DNA of 60,519 nt from Flavobacteriaceae bacterium (GCA_028284745.1 JANQRC010000001.1:1-60519), one strand, 5' to 3'; shown: positions 16,601 through 25,529, counted from the first letter of the stretch. Translations and numbers: made by a program. Notes: generated from the letters alone by a model not told the origin.

Positions 16601-17831
16601 TCAAAGCGATCAACATCCTGTCATTAAGAACATAGAAAAGCAGATAACGATAGTCAATGACAATGGTAAGCGAGTATTTAAGAAACCGATGCTACACTTT
16701 AGAAAAAGTGCAAAAAAACACATTCAAGACATACTCGTAAGTTTTAAAAACAAGAACAAAGTAGTTACTTGGAACGTTAATATTTCCAAAGGAAAAGATG
16801 GAAAAGTAAATAGAAAAAGACAACAGACACCACGAGGACAGCTACATAAAGAAACCGTTTATGGCAAGTCAAAACGTCCGATGGAAAAGGCAACGAAACT
16901 GAATAAAAAATTTACTCTGAAACAAACCGAATTAATTATTGACAAGTTTGTAAAAAGGCTAGCTTTAAATCATTTAGCACAATTTAACAACAATCCAGAG
17001 ATTGCTTTTGATACCAAAACATTAAAAAAGCAACCCATCATATATAAAGATGAGCCGCTGAAAGAAGTGTGCTGTTTTGAAGAAATCTTTACCATAAGAA
17101 AAGACATCACACCAGAGAATTTTAAAAACGAAAAACTGATCAACAAAATAGTTGATGAGGGTGTGAGAAACGCAATGAAGACACGTTTAAATGATTGTGA
17201 TGGCGATTACAAAAAAGCATTCTCTGATTTAGATAAAAATCCTATCTGGCTCAACAGAGGAAAAGGCATTTGCATCAAACGAGTGACTATAACTGGCGTA
17301 AGCAATGCAGAAGCCTTACACTTCGCAAAAGACCATTTGGGCAATGAACTACTTGATGATAATGGCAGGCCAATCCCAGTAGACTATGTTAGTACTGGCA
17401 ATAATCATCACGTAGCTATTTATGAAGATACGGATGGCAACTTACAAGAGCAAGTCGTCTCATTATTTGAAGCTGTTGCTCGTATCAATGATGGATTGCC
17501 AATCATAGACAAAATGTACAATAATCATTTAGGGTGGCAATTTCAATTTACAATGAAGCAAAACGAAATGTTTGTGTTCTCAAATGATGATTTTGATATG
17601 GATACCATTAATTTTTTAGATTTTAAAAATGCTTGTGAAATCAGTCCACATCTATTTAGAGTTCAAAAAATAGCAACAAAAAATTATATGTTTAGGCATC
17701 ATTTAGAAACAACCGTTACAAATGACTTAGAATTTACAGTTAAGCATATACGGTCATGTAATAGACTAAAAGGTTTGGTAAAAGTACGCTTAAACCATCT
17801 AGGCCAAATCGTACAAGTAGGCGAATACTAA
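13659..17831 (+). CDS. cas9: Cas9 endonuclease, type II-C
   Basis: A full-length 1390-residue RNA-guided DNA endonuclease. RuvC-I is LGLDLGTNSIGWALV (D8), and the Arg-rich bridge helix follows at about 55-80 (RTQKRGARRNLQRYKQRRK). RuvC-II is DEVRIELARE (E700), HNH is DIEHIIPKALTYDDSYSNKTL (H784, N798, N807 nearby), and RuvC-III is NDHRHHAMDALTVAF (H954, D957). All catalytic residues are present, so both nicks should be made. The ~430 residues after RuvC-III form the wedge and PAM-interacting region. Length is usual for Bacteroidota Cas9. It lies 5 bases before cas1; no csn2 or cas4 is present, which gives subtype II-C. Confidence 0.98.
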   Translation: MKRILGLDLGTNSIGWALVNEAENGNGQSSIIKLGVRVNPLTVDEKTNFEKGRPLSTNAERTQKRGARRNLQRYKQRRKSLIEVLLKNGFISRNTPLTEVGKNTTHQTLSLRAKAAIEEIPLQDLAKVFLIINKKRGYKSSRKAINEDDGIAIDGMAVAKILYNERLTPGQYALSLLEKNKKYIPDFYRSDLQAEFTAIWDHQRSYYPEILTDDLHKELQGKNKKATWAICEKPFSIVGIKRTGKATEKKLQNYQWRVQGLTQQLDLESLVIVLQEINNELNSSSGYLGAISDRSKELYFKNQTVGQYLYGQIVENPHTSLKNQVFYRQDYLDEFERIWETQAQHHSALTSKLKEEIRDIIIFYQRKLKSQKGLLSFCQFESWQQVYIDTKTGKQKERTIGRKVIPKSSPLFQQAKIWQNLNNVEYVNEGENQGIKLKEFDEDIRRKLFEELNVRGDLSSTALLKVLSKHMKLGKLSGWKCNFEKIEGNRTNQKIFNVLQTISANEGYGIDWNKATASQILEELQQTLPETGINPKILNFDANVEDWDKQPLYQLWHLLYATEEDDNIKEEDRLVYGNTSIGLKKALHHKFGFKPEYAKMMANIVFPQDHGNLSAKALRKILPFLEAGHNYPDACKEAGYNHSNSFTKQELDKRKLRPRLELLKKNSLRNPVVEKILNQMVNLVNQVIEVYGKPDEVRIELARELKKSAKERAEMTKGIADATRRNEDIRKHITKTFGIPNPTRNDVIRYRLYQELEKNGHKDIFRNKPISHSELFSNKIDIEHIIPKALTYDDSYSNKTLAFKEDNLKKADRTAYDFIANDYASELERYTQRVEELYKAGAISKAKQIKLLRTQKDIPEEFIERDLRNSQYIARKAKELLFEVFGTVTATSGSVTDRLRADWDLINVMKEFNLPKYRKLGLTHFEERLDISTEQIEKYEVIKGWTKRNDHRHHAMDALTVAFTTHNHIQYINNYNARRNTQSDQHPVIKNIEKQITIVNDNGKRVFKKPMLHFRKSAKKHIQDILVSFKNKNKVVTWNVNISKGKDGKVNRKRQQTPRGQLHKETVYGKSKRPMEKATKLNKKFTLKQTELIIDKFVKRLALNHLAQFNNNPEIAFDTKTLKKQPIIYKDEPLKEVCCFEEIFTIRKDITPENFKNEKLINKIVDEGVRNAMKTRLNDCDGDYKKAFSDLDKNPIWLNRGKGICIKRVTITGVSNAEALHFAKDHLGNELLDDNGRPIPVDYVSTGNNHHVAIYEDTDGNLQEQVVSLFEAVARINDGLPIIDKMYNNHLGWQFQFTMKQNEMFVFSNDDFDMDTINFLDFKNACEISPHLFRVQKIATKNYMFRHHLETTVTNDLEFTVKHIRSCNRLKGLVKVRLNHLGQIVQVGEY

Positions 17832-17836
17832 TCATT

Positions 17837-18736
17837 ATGATTAAGCGCACCCTCTTTTTCGGCAATCCGGCATACCTGAGCACCAAGCACCAACAGTTGG
17901 TGATCCACTTCCCGGAAGAAGACAAGGAGGAGGCCACCATCCCCATCGAAGACTTGGGCTATGTGGTGTTGGAGCATCCGCAGATCACCATCACCAACGG
18001 GCTGCTTATGAGGCTGGTACAGAACAAGACCGCCGTAGTCACCTGCGATAGCCAGCACCTGCCCAGTGGATTTTTGCAGCCCTTGGTGGGGCATACCGAG
18101 CAAAGCGAGCGCATGCGCCATCAACTTGGCGCCAGCGAGCCTCTGAAGAAGCAATTATGGCAACAGACCGTGATCGCCAAGATAGCAAACCAGGCCGATC
18201 ACCTATTGACCAGAGGAAAGAACGCGTTAAAGCTCAAACGCTGGGCAAAAGAGGTAAAGACTGCCGACCATAGCAATCACGAGGCGTTGGCTGCAGCCTA
18301 TTATTTTCAACATCTGTTTTCAGAGATCGAGGGGTTCAGTCGCAATCAAAAAGGGGTTCCTCCCAATAATCTGCTCAATTATGGCTATGCCATTTTACGT
18401 GCCGTAACGGCAAGGGCTTTGGTGAGTAGCGGACTGCTACCATCGGTCGGTATCTTTCATCACAACAAATACAACGCCTTTTGCCTGGCCGATGATGTGA
18501 TGGAACCCTACCGTCCCTTTGTAGATGCCATTGTATACGAGATCGTTGAGACAGCTTGCCCTATCGCAGAACTGTCTAGGGCGCTGAAGACCGAATTGTT
18601 GTTGATCCCTGCCATGGACGTGGTGATCGATGGCAAGCAGAGCCCACTGATGAATGCCATGAGCCGCACTACCAATAGTTTGTATGAATGCTTTCAGGGT
18701 AGTAGGCGGAAGATTCTGTACCCTGAGTTTGACTAG
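17837..18736 (+). CDS. cas1: Cas1 integrase
   Basis: A 299-residue type II Cas1, the catalytic subunit of the Cas1-Cas2 spacer integrase. The metal-binding set is visible: E149 in NHEALAAAYYF, H208 in VGIFHHNKYN and D220 in FCLADDVMEPYRP. The N-terminal beta domain (about 1-85) begins MIKRTLFFGNPAYLS. It follows cas9 by five bases and precedes cas2 by 48. Codons look richer in G and C than in cas9, so the adaptation genes and the effector may have different histories. Confidence 0.97.
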   Translation: MIKRTLFFGNPAYLSTKHQQLVIHFPEEDKEEATIPIEDLGYVVLEHPQITITNGLLMRLVQNKTAVVTCDSQHLPSGFLQPLVGHTEQSERMRHQLGASEPLKKQLWQQTVIAKIANQADHLLTRGKNALKLKRWAKEVKTADHSNHEALAAAYYFQHLFSEIEGFSRNQKGVPPNNLLNYGYAILRAVTARALVSSGLLPSVGIFHHNKYNAFCLADDVMEPYRPFVDAIVYEIVETACPIAELSRALKTELLLIPAMDVVIDGKQSPLMNAMSRTTNSLYECFQGSRRKILYPEFD

Positions 18737-18778
18737 GGATCTGATCTGTTTAAGGAACCCTGGATAGGGTTATATTAA

Positions 18779-19132
<354 letters not shown>

Positions 19133-19240
19133 GAACCCAATTCCTTTATAATAAGGAGTGTAAGATGGAGAGCCGAGTGTCTTTATACGATTCTGTCGAT
19201 GTGTATAAAACACAGGATACCAGCTTTTTACGGCGAGTAT
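19133..19240. promoter_or_regulatory. CRISPR leader / integration-proximal region
   Basis: This 108-base gap between cas2 and the first repeat is A+T-rich next to the array and contains a short palindrome (CCTT-N6-AAGG near 19142-19156). The repeat at the other end of the array is decayed, so this is the probable leader side where new spacers enter. It is downstream with respect to predicted crRNA transcription. Confidence 0.65.
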
Positions 19241-22200
19241 CCTGTGAATCATCCCTAAAGTTAGAGAACTGAAAGCAATTCACAACATGCAGAAAAGTCC
19301 ATATCAATTAGCAATACCTGTGAATCATCCCTAAAGTTAGAGAACTGAAAGCAATTCACAACTGGCGCGACGGCATCTACATGGCATGCGGGCCTGTGAA
19401 TCATCCCTAAAGTTAGAGAACTGAAAGCAATTCACAACTTGTCCATCTGGAGCAATAAACCATTCATCCTGTGAATCATCCCTAAAGTTAGAGAACTGAA
19501 AGCAATTCACAACTTCTAGAACATAATTCAATGCAACTGTAGACCTGTGAATCATCCCTAAAGTTAGAGAACTGAAAGCAATTCACAACGGATTGATACC
19601 CGAAGGACTTGCAATTGATCCTGTGAATCATCCCTAAAGTTAGAGAACTGAAAGCAATTCACAACTTAATGAACATCTTCGCAACAAGTGTTAGACCTGT
19701 GAATCATCCCTAAAGTTAGAGAACTGAAAGCAATTCACAACTAGCATATAAAATTGATTTGTTCTTGAGGTCCTGTGAATCATCCCTAAAGTTAGAGAAC
19801 TGAAAGCAATTCACAACACCCAAGATGCCGCATGGTTCAACGAACCCCCTGTGAATCATCCCTAAAGTTAGAGAACTGAAAGCAATTCACAACACGATCT
19901 GAAGAGCATCGAAAATTATAAAGCCTGTGAATCATCCCTAAAGTTAGAGAACTGAAAGCAATTCACAACAGTCGGGGCTCAAGTCTGGGCTCAAGTCAGC
20001 CTGTGAATCATCCCTAAAGTTAGAGAACTGAAAGCAATTCACAACGCATATATCAGAGTTTGGACACGCTCAAAGCCTGTGAATCATCCCTAAAGTTAGA
20101 GAACTGAAAGCAATTCACAACACACCAAGGAATACTCATGGGAGGAACTAGCCTGTGAATCATCCCTAAAGTTAGAGAACTGAAAGCAATTCACAACACC
20201 TAGAAACTTTGAAGTGATGCTCTTAGTCCTGTGAATCATCCCTAAAGTTAGAGAACTGAAAGCAATTCACAACATAACAAAACATAAACAAGCAATTGAA
20301 AAGCCTGTGAATCATCCCTAAAGTTAGAGAACTGAAAGCAATTCACAACTCCATTCGACCCATTTAGCTTTCAATTGAACCTGTGAATCATCCCTAAAGT
20401 TAGAGAACTGAAAGCAATTCACAACAACGAACAAGTTAAAGAAATAGATGATCTACCTGTGAATCATCCCTAAAGTTAGAGAACTGAAAGCAATTCACAA
20501 CTAAAGGTATATTACTTTTAAAAATATTTTGCCTGTGAATCATCCCTAAAGTTAGAGAACTGAAAGCAATTCACAACGCCAGTCAAGAGCGTGAATGTGT
20601 TCTGAGTCCTGTGAATCATCCCTAAAGTTAGAGAACTGAAAGCAATTCACAACTGTTACGTAGGTTAGAACTAATCCCTTTTCCCTGTGAATCATCCCTA
20701 AAGTTAGAGAACTGAAAGCAATTCACAACGCCAAAACTTCGAGGCCCTACGATCACCATCCTGTGAATCATCCCTAAAGTTAGAGAACTGAAAGCAATTC
20801 ACAACTGCCCTTTCCCTAATCTTTAGCTTTTCTATCCTGTGAATCATCCCTAAAGTTAGAGAACTGAAAGCAATTCACAACTACATATTGGAGAATCAGC
20901 GACACGGTTGTCCTGTGAATCATCCCTAAAGTTAGAGAACTGAAAGCAATTCACAACAGATGAAGTTAATTCACTCGGCTTTGGTCTCCTGTGAATCATC
21001 CCTAAAGTTAGAGAACTGAAAGCAATTCACAACCTTGATCTCAGCAGCGTCTTTCTGTGAAGCCCTGTGAATCATCCCTAAAGTTAGAGAACTGAAAGCA
21101 ATTCACAACTGAGAAACTGCCCAGACCTTATGAGAATAGCCTGTGAATCATCCCTAAAGTTAGAGAACTGAAAGCAATTCACAACGCAGATGTACCATAC
21201 CCCATATCTATCGCGCCTGTGAATCATCCCTAAAGTTAGAGAACTGAAAGCAATTCACAACACCTTCGTTAGACTTTTTTGGTTGCTTTGGCCTGTGAAT
21301 CATCCCTAAAGTTAGAGAACTGAAAGCAATTCACAACTAATCTGCACCTTTCCATTATCGAACCAAGCCTGTGAATCATCCCTAAAGTTAGAGAACTGAA
21401 AGCAATTCACAACTAACGCCTGTCAACAAACGCTGGCCATCGTCCTGTGAATCATCCCTAAAGTTAGAGAACTGAAAGCAATTCACAACTGCGATGCAAT
21501 CGCACTTCATCGCATTGAACCTGTGAATCATCCCTAAAGTTAGAGAACTGAAAGCAATTCACAACTAGGTTCACTCATCGATGTCGTATTGCTGTCCTGT
21601 GAATCATCCCTAAAGTTAGAGAACTGAAAGCAATTCACAACAAGGATCCTTTCATCTAAATGAAGTTTGCGCCTGTGAATCATCCCTAAAGTTAGAGAAC
21701 TGAAAGCAATTCACAACTATCCCGAAGATTCAGTTCTACCGGGAGACCTGTGAATCATCCCTAAAGTTAGAGAACTGAAAGCAATTCACAACTCCTCACC
21801 TGTGAGGCCGACACACGCTCGTCCTGTGAATCATCCCTAAAGTTAGAGAACTGAAAGCAATTCACAACGCAACCGCCATTGTACACCATCTTCATTCTCC
21901 TGTGAATCATCCCTAAAGTTAGAGAACTGAAAGCAATTCACAACTACGAATACCTTGATAAAACAGGAATTGATCCTGTGAATCATCCCTAAAGTTAGAG
22001 AACTGAAAGCAATTCACAACGGGGGAATAAAACAGATGTGTTTTTTAATACCTGTGAATCATCCCTAAAGTTAGAGAACTGAAAGCAATTCACAACGGGC
22101 GTGTACTCCTTATCTCTTCCATGCTTCCTGTGAATCATCCCTAAAGTTAGAGAACTGAAAGCAATTCACAACACATAGTTTCCATTTTTTTATCATTATA

Positions 22201-22690
22201 TCCTGTGAATCATCCCTAAAGTTAGAGAACTGAAAGCAATTCACAACTATCGGCCTCCAGAAAGTCAACGGGAACCGCCTGTGAATCATCCCTAAAGTTA
22301 GAGAACTGAAAGCAATTCACAACATCTGAATTAGTAGAGATAGAGCTTGTGACCCTGTGAATCATCCCTAAAGTTAGAGAACTGAAAGCAATTCACAACA
22401 TAAAGGTCAGAGATCTCTGAGACCGCCTCCCTGTGAATCATCCCTAAAGTTAGAGAACTGAAAGCAATTCACAACAATAATGGAAAATTTTATGTACAAA
22501 AATTTCCTGTGAATCATCCCTAAAGTTAGAGAACTGAAAGCAATTCACAACCTGTTTCTTGGCCTATCATAAGAATTACGTCCTGTGAATCATCCCTAAA
22601 GTTAGAGAACTGAAAGCAATTCACAACCTAGTTTACTTGATATCAATTCGCCGAATACCTGTGAATCATCCCTAAAGTTAGAAAATTGAA
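19241..22690 (-). CRISPR. Type II-C CRISPR array, 46 repeats / 45 spacers
   Basis: The repeat is 46 bases on the plus strand, starting CCTGTGAATC and ending GCAATTCACAAC. The first 45 copies look identical. Spacers are 30 bases, except three of 29 (starting at 19439, 21718 and 22173). Repeat starts run from 19241 to 22658 with a 76-base period. The last repeat (22658-22690) keeps its first 25 bases, has two changes, then diverges after about 33 bases. The crRNA sense is taken as minus because the reverse complement starts GTTGTGAATTGCTTTCA, matching the tracrRNA anti-repeat. TGTGAAT/ATTCACA form the terminal inverted repeat. No spacer occurs twice by eye. Confidence 0.98.
19256..19286 (-). 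promoter_or_regulatory. Promoter embedded in each CRISPR repeat (first copy shown)
   Basis: On the minus strand every intact repeat reads GTTG, 19 bases, then TAACTTTA, one mismatch from TTTG and one from TANNTTTG at the standard spacing. The expected start site falls in the last ~10 bases of the repeat, just before the next spacer. The final repeat (22658) keeps the -7 box but has lost the GTTG element. Coordinates show repeat 1; the same element recurs in 45 repeats. Confidence 0.65.
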
Positions 22691-23000
22691 CATTGTGGTT
22701 GGAACAGTACCGGAAATTCTCTGTTTACAGCTTTCTAATTTATAAGCACACTCTTTTTTACGTGATGCCAGTTTTCGTGTTCCTCTTTTGTTAGATGTCT
22801 GGTTTTTCCCTTTCTGATCACGTCTTTCTACGTGAAGGTCACTTTCGTGATCTCCCTTTGTTTGATATCCGGTTTCCCCTGTTTTTCGATCTCCGTAGAT
22901 GCCCTCTTAGAAAGAGGAGGGGTTGTCATGAACTTTGATACCATCAATGCGGAACCCGAAAAGCAAATAGAGTAGGGACAATCAATCAAAACTTTTTATT
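22691..23000. other. Array-to-toxin intergenic region with 70-base imperfect duplication
   Basis: After the decayed last repeat, about 310 bases carry no long gene. Two imperfect 70-base direct copies are visible at 22751-22820 and 22821-22890; shared anchors are TACGTGA, TTTCGTG, CTTTTGTT/CCTTTGTT and ATGTCTGGTTT/ATATCCGGTTT. A 15-codon reading frame (ATG 22928 to TAG 22975) follows an AGGAGGGG sequence but is too short to trust. No promoter consensus was recognised for the gene at 23001. Confidence 0.6.
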
Positions 23001-24437
23001 ATGGCAACAACAGTTGTACCTGTAAGTGAGACCCAAGCGATCATGGAAGAGCTCAAGAAGCAGGCAAATCAGATCTTGTCTAGTGCAAGTGGTGTGGATC
23101 TCGAATCTTTTCATGTAGGCTCAGCAGGTAACTTTCCGTACTATTGGCAAGACAGTGCGACGCTCAAGTTCAATCAGAAGACCTATGATTGGATCAAATC
23201 GGCCCTGGCCAAAAGGACCGACGGTGAATCAGTCTCTTTGGATGGTGTGTTTACCAACGAGTATCTAGCAGCGATCACTGCGATCACCTATACCCTGTCG
23301 CAAGCCGACCAAGTGAAGCTCAATCAGGTGAATGAAGATACTACCGATCAGCAAGGGGCATTGTTGAGGGCTTGGAAACAAGCCTTTGGCAGCTTGCCGA
23401 CACCAGCATCGGGTGATACGATTCTAGATGCGATCATCGATACGATCCGTACCAAGTGGACAACCAATCCGAGCACTACTTTATCTGAAATGCAGAATGC
23501 GCGTGACCTGAGTAGTTTGCTGGCCAATGCTCCTGCATCAGGCCAAGCAGTGATCCCTATTTTTGCGAATTATCTCAATGCCGTTGGTGGCGGTATCTCT
23601 TTGATCGATACCATCACATTGAATCAAGGCATCTTGAAAGACCTCCGTAATGCGATCAATGCTCCAAGTGCCCAGAATGGTGGTGTGCAATTGAATGATG
23701 GTACGCAGAATTATTATCCGGCTTATCCAGTGGCCACACAACTGAGCGATATTGTCAATGGTTTGAAGGATACCGGCAATGCCATCAACCTAAAGATGCA
23801 AGTAAGCAAGTTCAGCAGTACAGAAGCTACGGTGTCTGTCTCTGGTGGTACTTCGTTTAACATCCCTTTCTTGGATTTCTTCTCTTTGGGTGCCAGTGGT
23901 CATGCCAGCTATTTCAGAGACCATTTGGTTCAGAATTCTAGTAGCATCGAAATTGAAATGGACTTTACCGGGGTTACCATGGTAGAGTTCGGACCTAAAG
24001 AGTACGATGTTTCTAGTAGATTGGGTTGGCTGTATGCGGATGTGATCAAGAAGGCCATCGCCAATGGTTCACAAGACGTATCAGGCTTTAAGTTTTCGCC
24101 AGACCCACAGATCGATTTCAGTAAAAATGGTCCCTTTGGCTTTTTGAATGCGGTCGGGATCTGTAATTATCCCACCATTAAGATCACTGTGACAAGCTCG
24201 AACTATGAATCGATAAAGTCTGTGTTTGAGCAAGAGAGTAGCTGGACGGTAAGCTTCTTGGGCATTCCTCTCGGAAGTGTTTCAGAATCGTACAAGCAAA
24301 CCAACGTGAACATCAATGCCTCTACAGGTAGTGTAAGCGTTACATTGAGTCCTCCACCAGAATTAGTGGCAGGCACACAAGACGACTCTGTTGGCTTTGT
24401 ACTTGGCGTTCAACCTGATTACCCTACGGCGAGCTAA
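23001..24437 (+). CDS. Unrecognised 478-residue protein, first gene of toxin-like run
   Basis: The family is not recognised. The protein has no signal peptide, no clear transmembrane helix and no cysteine-rich region (one Cys, in AVGICNYP). Residues 1-150 look helical, 150-260 is Gly/Ala/Asn-rich, and the C-terminal ~200 residues are beta-rich with alternating polar and hydrophobic residues (SSIEIEMDFTGVTMVEF, then SSWTVSFLGIPLGSVSESY). That last pattern would suit a pore-forming or surface-binding beta protein, but this is inference only. It is 66 bases upstream of the RIP homologue with a hairpin between, and on the same strand as three further genes. Confidence 0.8.
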   Translation: MATTVVPVSETQAIMEELKKQANQILSSASGVDLESFHVGSAGNFPYYWQDSATLKFNQKTYDWIKSALAKRTDGESVSLDGVFTNEYLAAITAITYTLSQADQVKLNQVNEDTTDQQGALLRAWKQAFGSLPTPASGDTILDAIIDTIRTKWTTNPSTTLSEMQNARDLSSLLANAPASGQAVIPIFANYLNAVGGGISLIDTITLNQGILKDLRNAINAPSAQNGGVQLNDGTQNYYPAYPVATQLSDIVNGLKDTGNAINLKMQVSKFSSTEATVSVSGGTSFNIPFLDFFSLGASGHASYFRDHLVQNSSSIEIEMDFTGVTMVEFGPKEYDVSSRLGWLYADVIKKAIANGSQDVSGFKFSPDPQIDFSKNGPFGFLNAVGICNYPTIKITVTSSNYESIKSVFEQESSWTVSFLGIPLGSVSESYKQTNVNINASTGSVSVTLSPPPELVAGTQDDSVGFVLGVQPDYPTAS

Positions 24438-24450
24438 TTGTCAATAGCAT

Positions 24451-24480
24451 GAGCCATTGGAATGTTCTTTTCAATGGCTC
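24451..24480 (+). other. Perfect 9-bp hairpin before the RIP gene
   Basis: GAGCCATTG and CAATGGCTC flank a 12-base loop in the gap between the 478-residue gene and the RIP homologue. No T-tract follows, so it is a poor terminator; an mRNA processing or translation-control hairpin is possible. The in-frame ATG at 24462 lies in its loop, which argues for the later start at 24504. Confidence 0.7.
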
Positions 24481-24503
24481 TTCATCTAAAAACAAAAAAT
24501 AAA

Positions 24504-25082
24504 ATGGATTTGCGGTTACTCAAAGGAGGTGCCTATTTTTCAGACCTCAATAAGATACGGGATGCGGTTAGAACCAATGGCACGAATGTCAATTGCCAGC
24601 ATATCAATGTGATACACCCCAACGGTGTGCAAGTAACTTTGCATATGAACATGGCATACCAAGCAAACAGCGCGGTGCCGCCAGCAGCAAGTTCGCTGTA
24701 TGTAGTGGGCTTTACCAATACAGCTGGTCAGCAATTTGCCCTAAATCTATTGCCTTTTCCATGTCCTGCTTTTCAAGCAGCTTCGCTGGCATTGCACCAA
24801 GATGGGTCTTACGCCAGCTTGGGTTACGCCCATGGTTTTCCTAACCTTAGCGATGCTACTTTGTTCAATAGTGTGGCAGTAGTGGCCAATGTAGCTAATG
24901 TGGCAAGTTTTAGGTTGGTGCAACGTAATGCGCTGGCCATATTGATCATCACAGTGAGCGAGGCGGTACGCTTTGGTAGTGTAGCAAGCGGCATGAACTC
25001 CATCTTGGGGAATCTTGGTCATTATCTCCCTGATTGGAATATGATCCATAATTGGGGCGGACATTCTTTGGGAAGTAACTAG
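24504..25082 (+). CDS. Ribosome-inactivating protein homologue (rRNA N-glycosidase, ricin A / Shiga A family)
   Basis: RIPs remove one adenine from the sarcin-ricin loop of large-subunit rRNA and stop translation. Signature elements occur in family order. An N-terminal YFSDLNKIRDAVR resembles the Y..F...IR motif. LYVVGF (Y66) corresponds to ricin AYVVGY (Y80) and GSYASLGY (Y103) to ricin GNYDRL (Y123). IITVSEAVRF (E153, R156) corresponds to ricin MISEAARF (E177, R180), and IHNWGGHSLG (W184) to ricin NSWGRLS (W211). Spacings agree within about ten residues. At 192 residues it is shorter than plant RIPs (~250-270) and has no lectin chain or signal peptide. Start 24504 is preferred over 24462. 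Target and delivery route are unknown. Confidence 0.85.
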   Translation: MDLRLLKGGAYFSDLNKIRDAVRTNGTNVNCQHINVIHPNGVQVTLHMNMAYQANSAVPPAASSLYVVGFTNTAGQQFALNLLPFPCPAFQAASLALHQDGSYASLGYAHGFPNLSDATLFNSVAVVANVANVASFRLVQRNALAILIITVSEAVRFGSVASGMNSILGNLGHYLPDWNMIHNWGGHSLGSN

Positions 25083-25127
25083 CAATTCCCCTGAAAATAT
25101 TTTTAATGAACCTATAAAATTATCATC

Positions 25128-25529
25128 ATGAAAGGATTAGCAAATACAAGCGAACAGATAAATCTAGGAGGCGGAGCCCAGTTTTGGGTATATCTATCTC
25201 CACAGAACGAGACCAAAGACCGCGTAAAAGGTTGGTCGGTCACTTTTTCACAAGGTAACTGGAGTGATACCATCGACGCCAATAACCCGACCAAAGTAAT
25301 CAAAACTCCGAATCTTTCGGGTATCTTTGATATAGAGATCACTGAAACGGATTATTCGACCAATCCGCCAAGAAAGGTAGCCATACCCGCTAAACCACCT
25401 AGTACCAATAAGATAGGGTGCAACTCTAACTGTGCGGCTATGGTAGGCATTGTAGCAAATGAAGATAGAATTGTAGGTGGTGTCAATGCCACCTTTTGGA
25501 CAACCTGGGATGCTTTGTGCAAACGATAA
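25128..25529 (+). CDS. Small unrecognised beta-rich protein downstream of RIP
   Basis: A 133-residue protein of unknown family. It has no signal peptide. The pattern suggests a small beta domain (AQFWVYLSPQNETK, GWSVTFSQGNWSDTI, GIFDIEITETDYS), followed by a Pro-rich linker and a short region with three Cys residues (IGCNSNCAAMVGIVANE and a final DALCKR). It sits 45 bases after the RIP gene and five before the muramidase gene, so co-transcription is likely. An accessory, binding or protective role for the toxin is possible but unsupported. Confidence 0.75.
   Translation: MKGLANTSEQINLGGGAQFWVYLSPQNETKDRVKGWSVTFSQGNWSDTIDANNPTKVIKTPNLSGIFDIEITETDYSTNPPRKVAIPAKPPSTNKIGCNSNCAAMVGIVANEDRIVGGVNATFWTTWDALCKR

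Noticed and set aside
19337..19555. Reading frame across the CRISPR array
   Set aside because: It is made of repeat and spacer sequence; no protein-coding pattern beyond chance.
22928..22975. 15-codon frame after a strong AGGAGGGG sequence
   Set aside because: Too short, no recognisable product, and Shine-Dalgarno use is weak in this phylum; kept only as a note in the intergenic entry.
24462..24503. Upstream ATG for the RIP homologue
   Set aside because: It lies in a hairpin loop and adds 14 residues (MFFSMALHLKTKNK) that do not fit the family start or a signal peptide.
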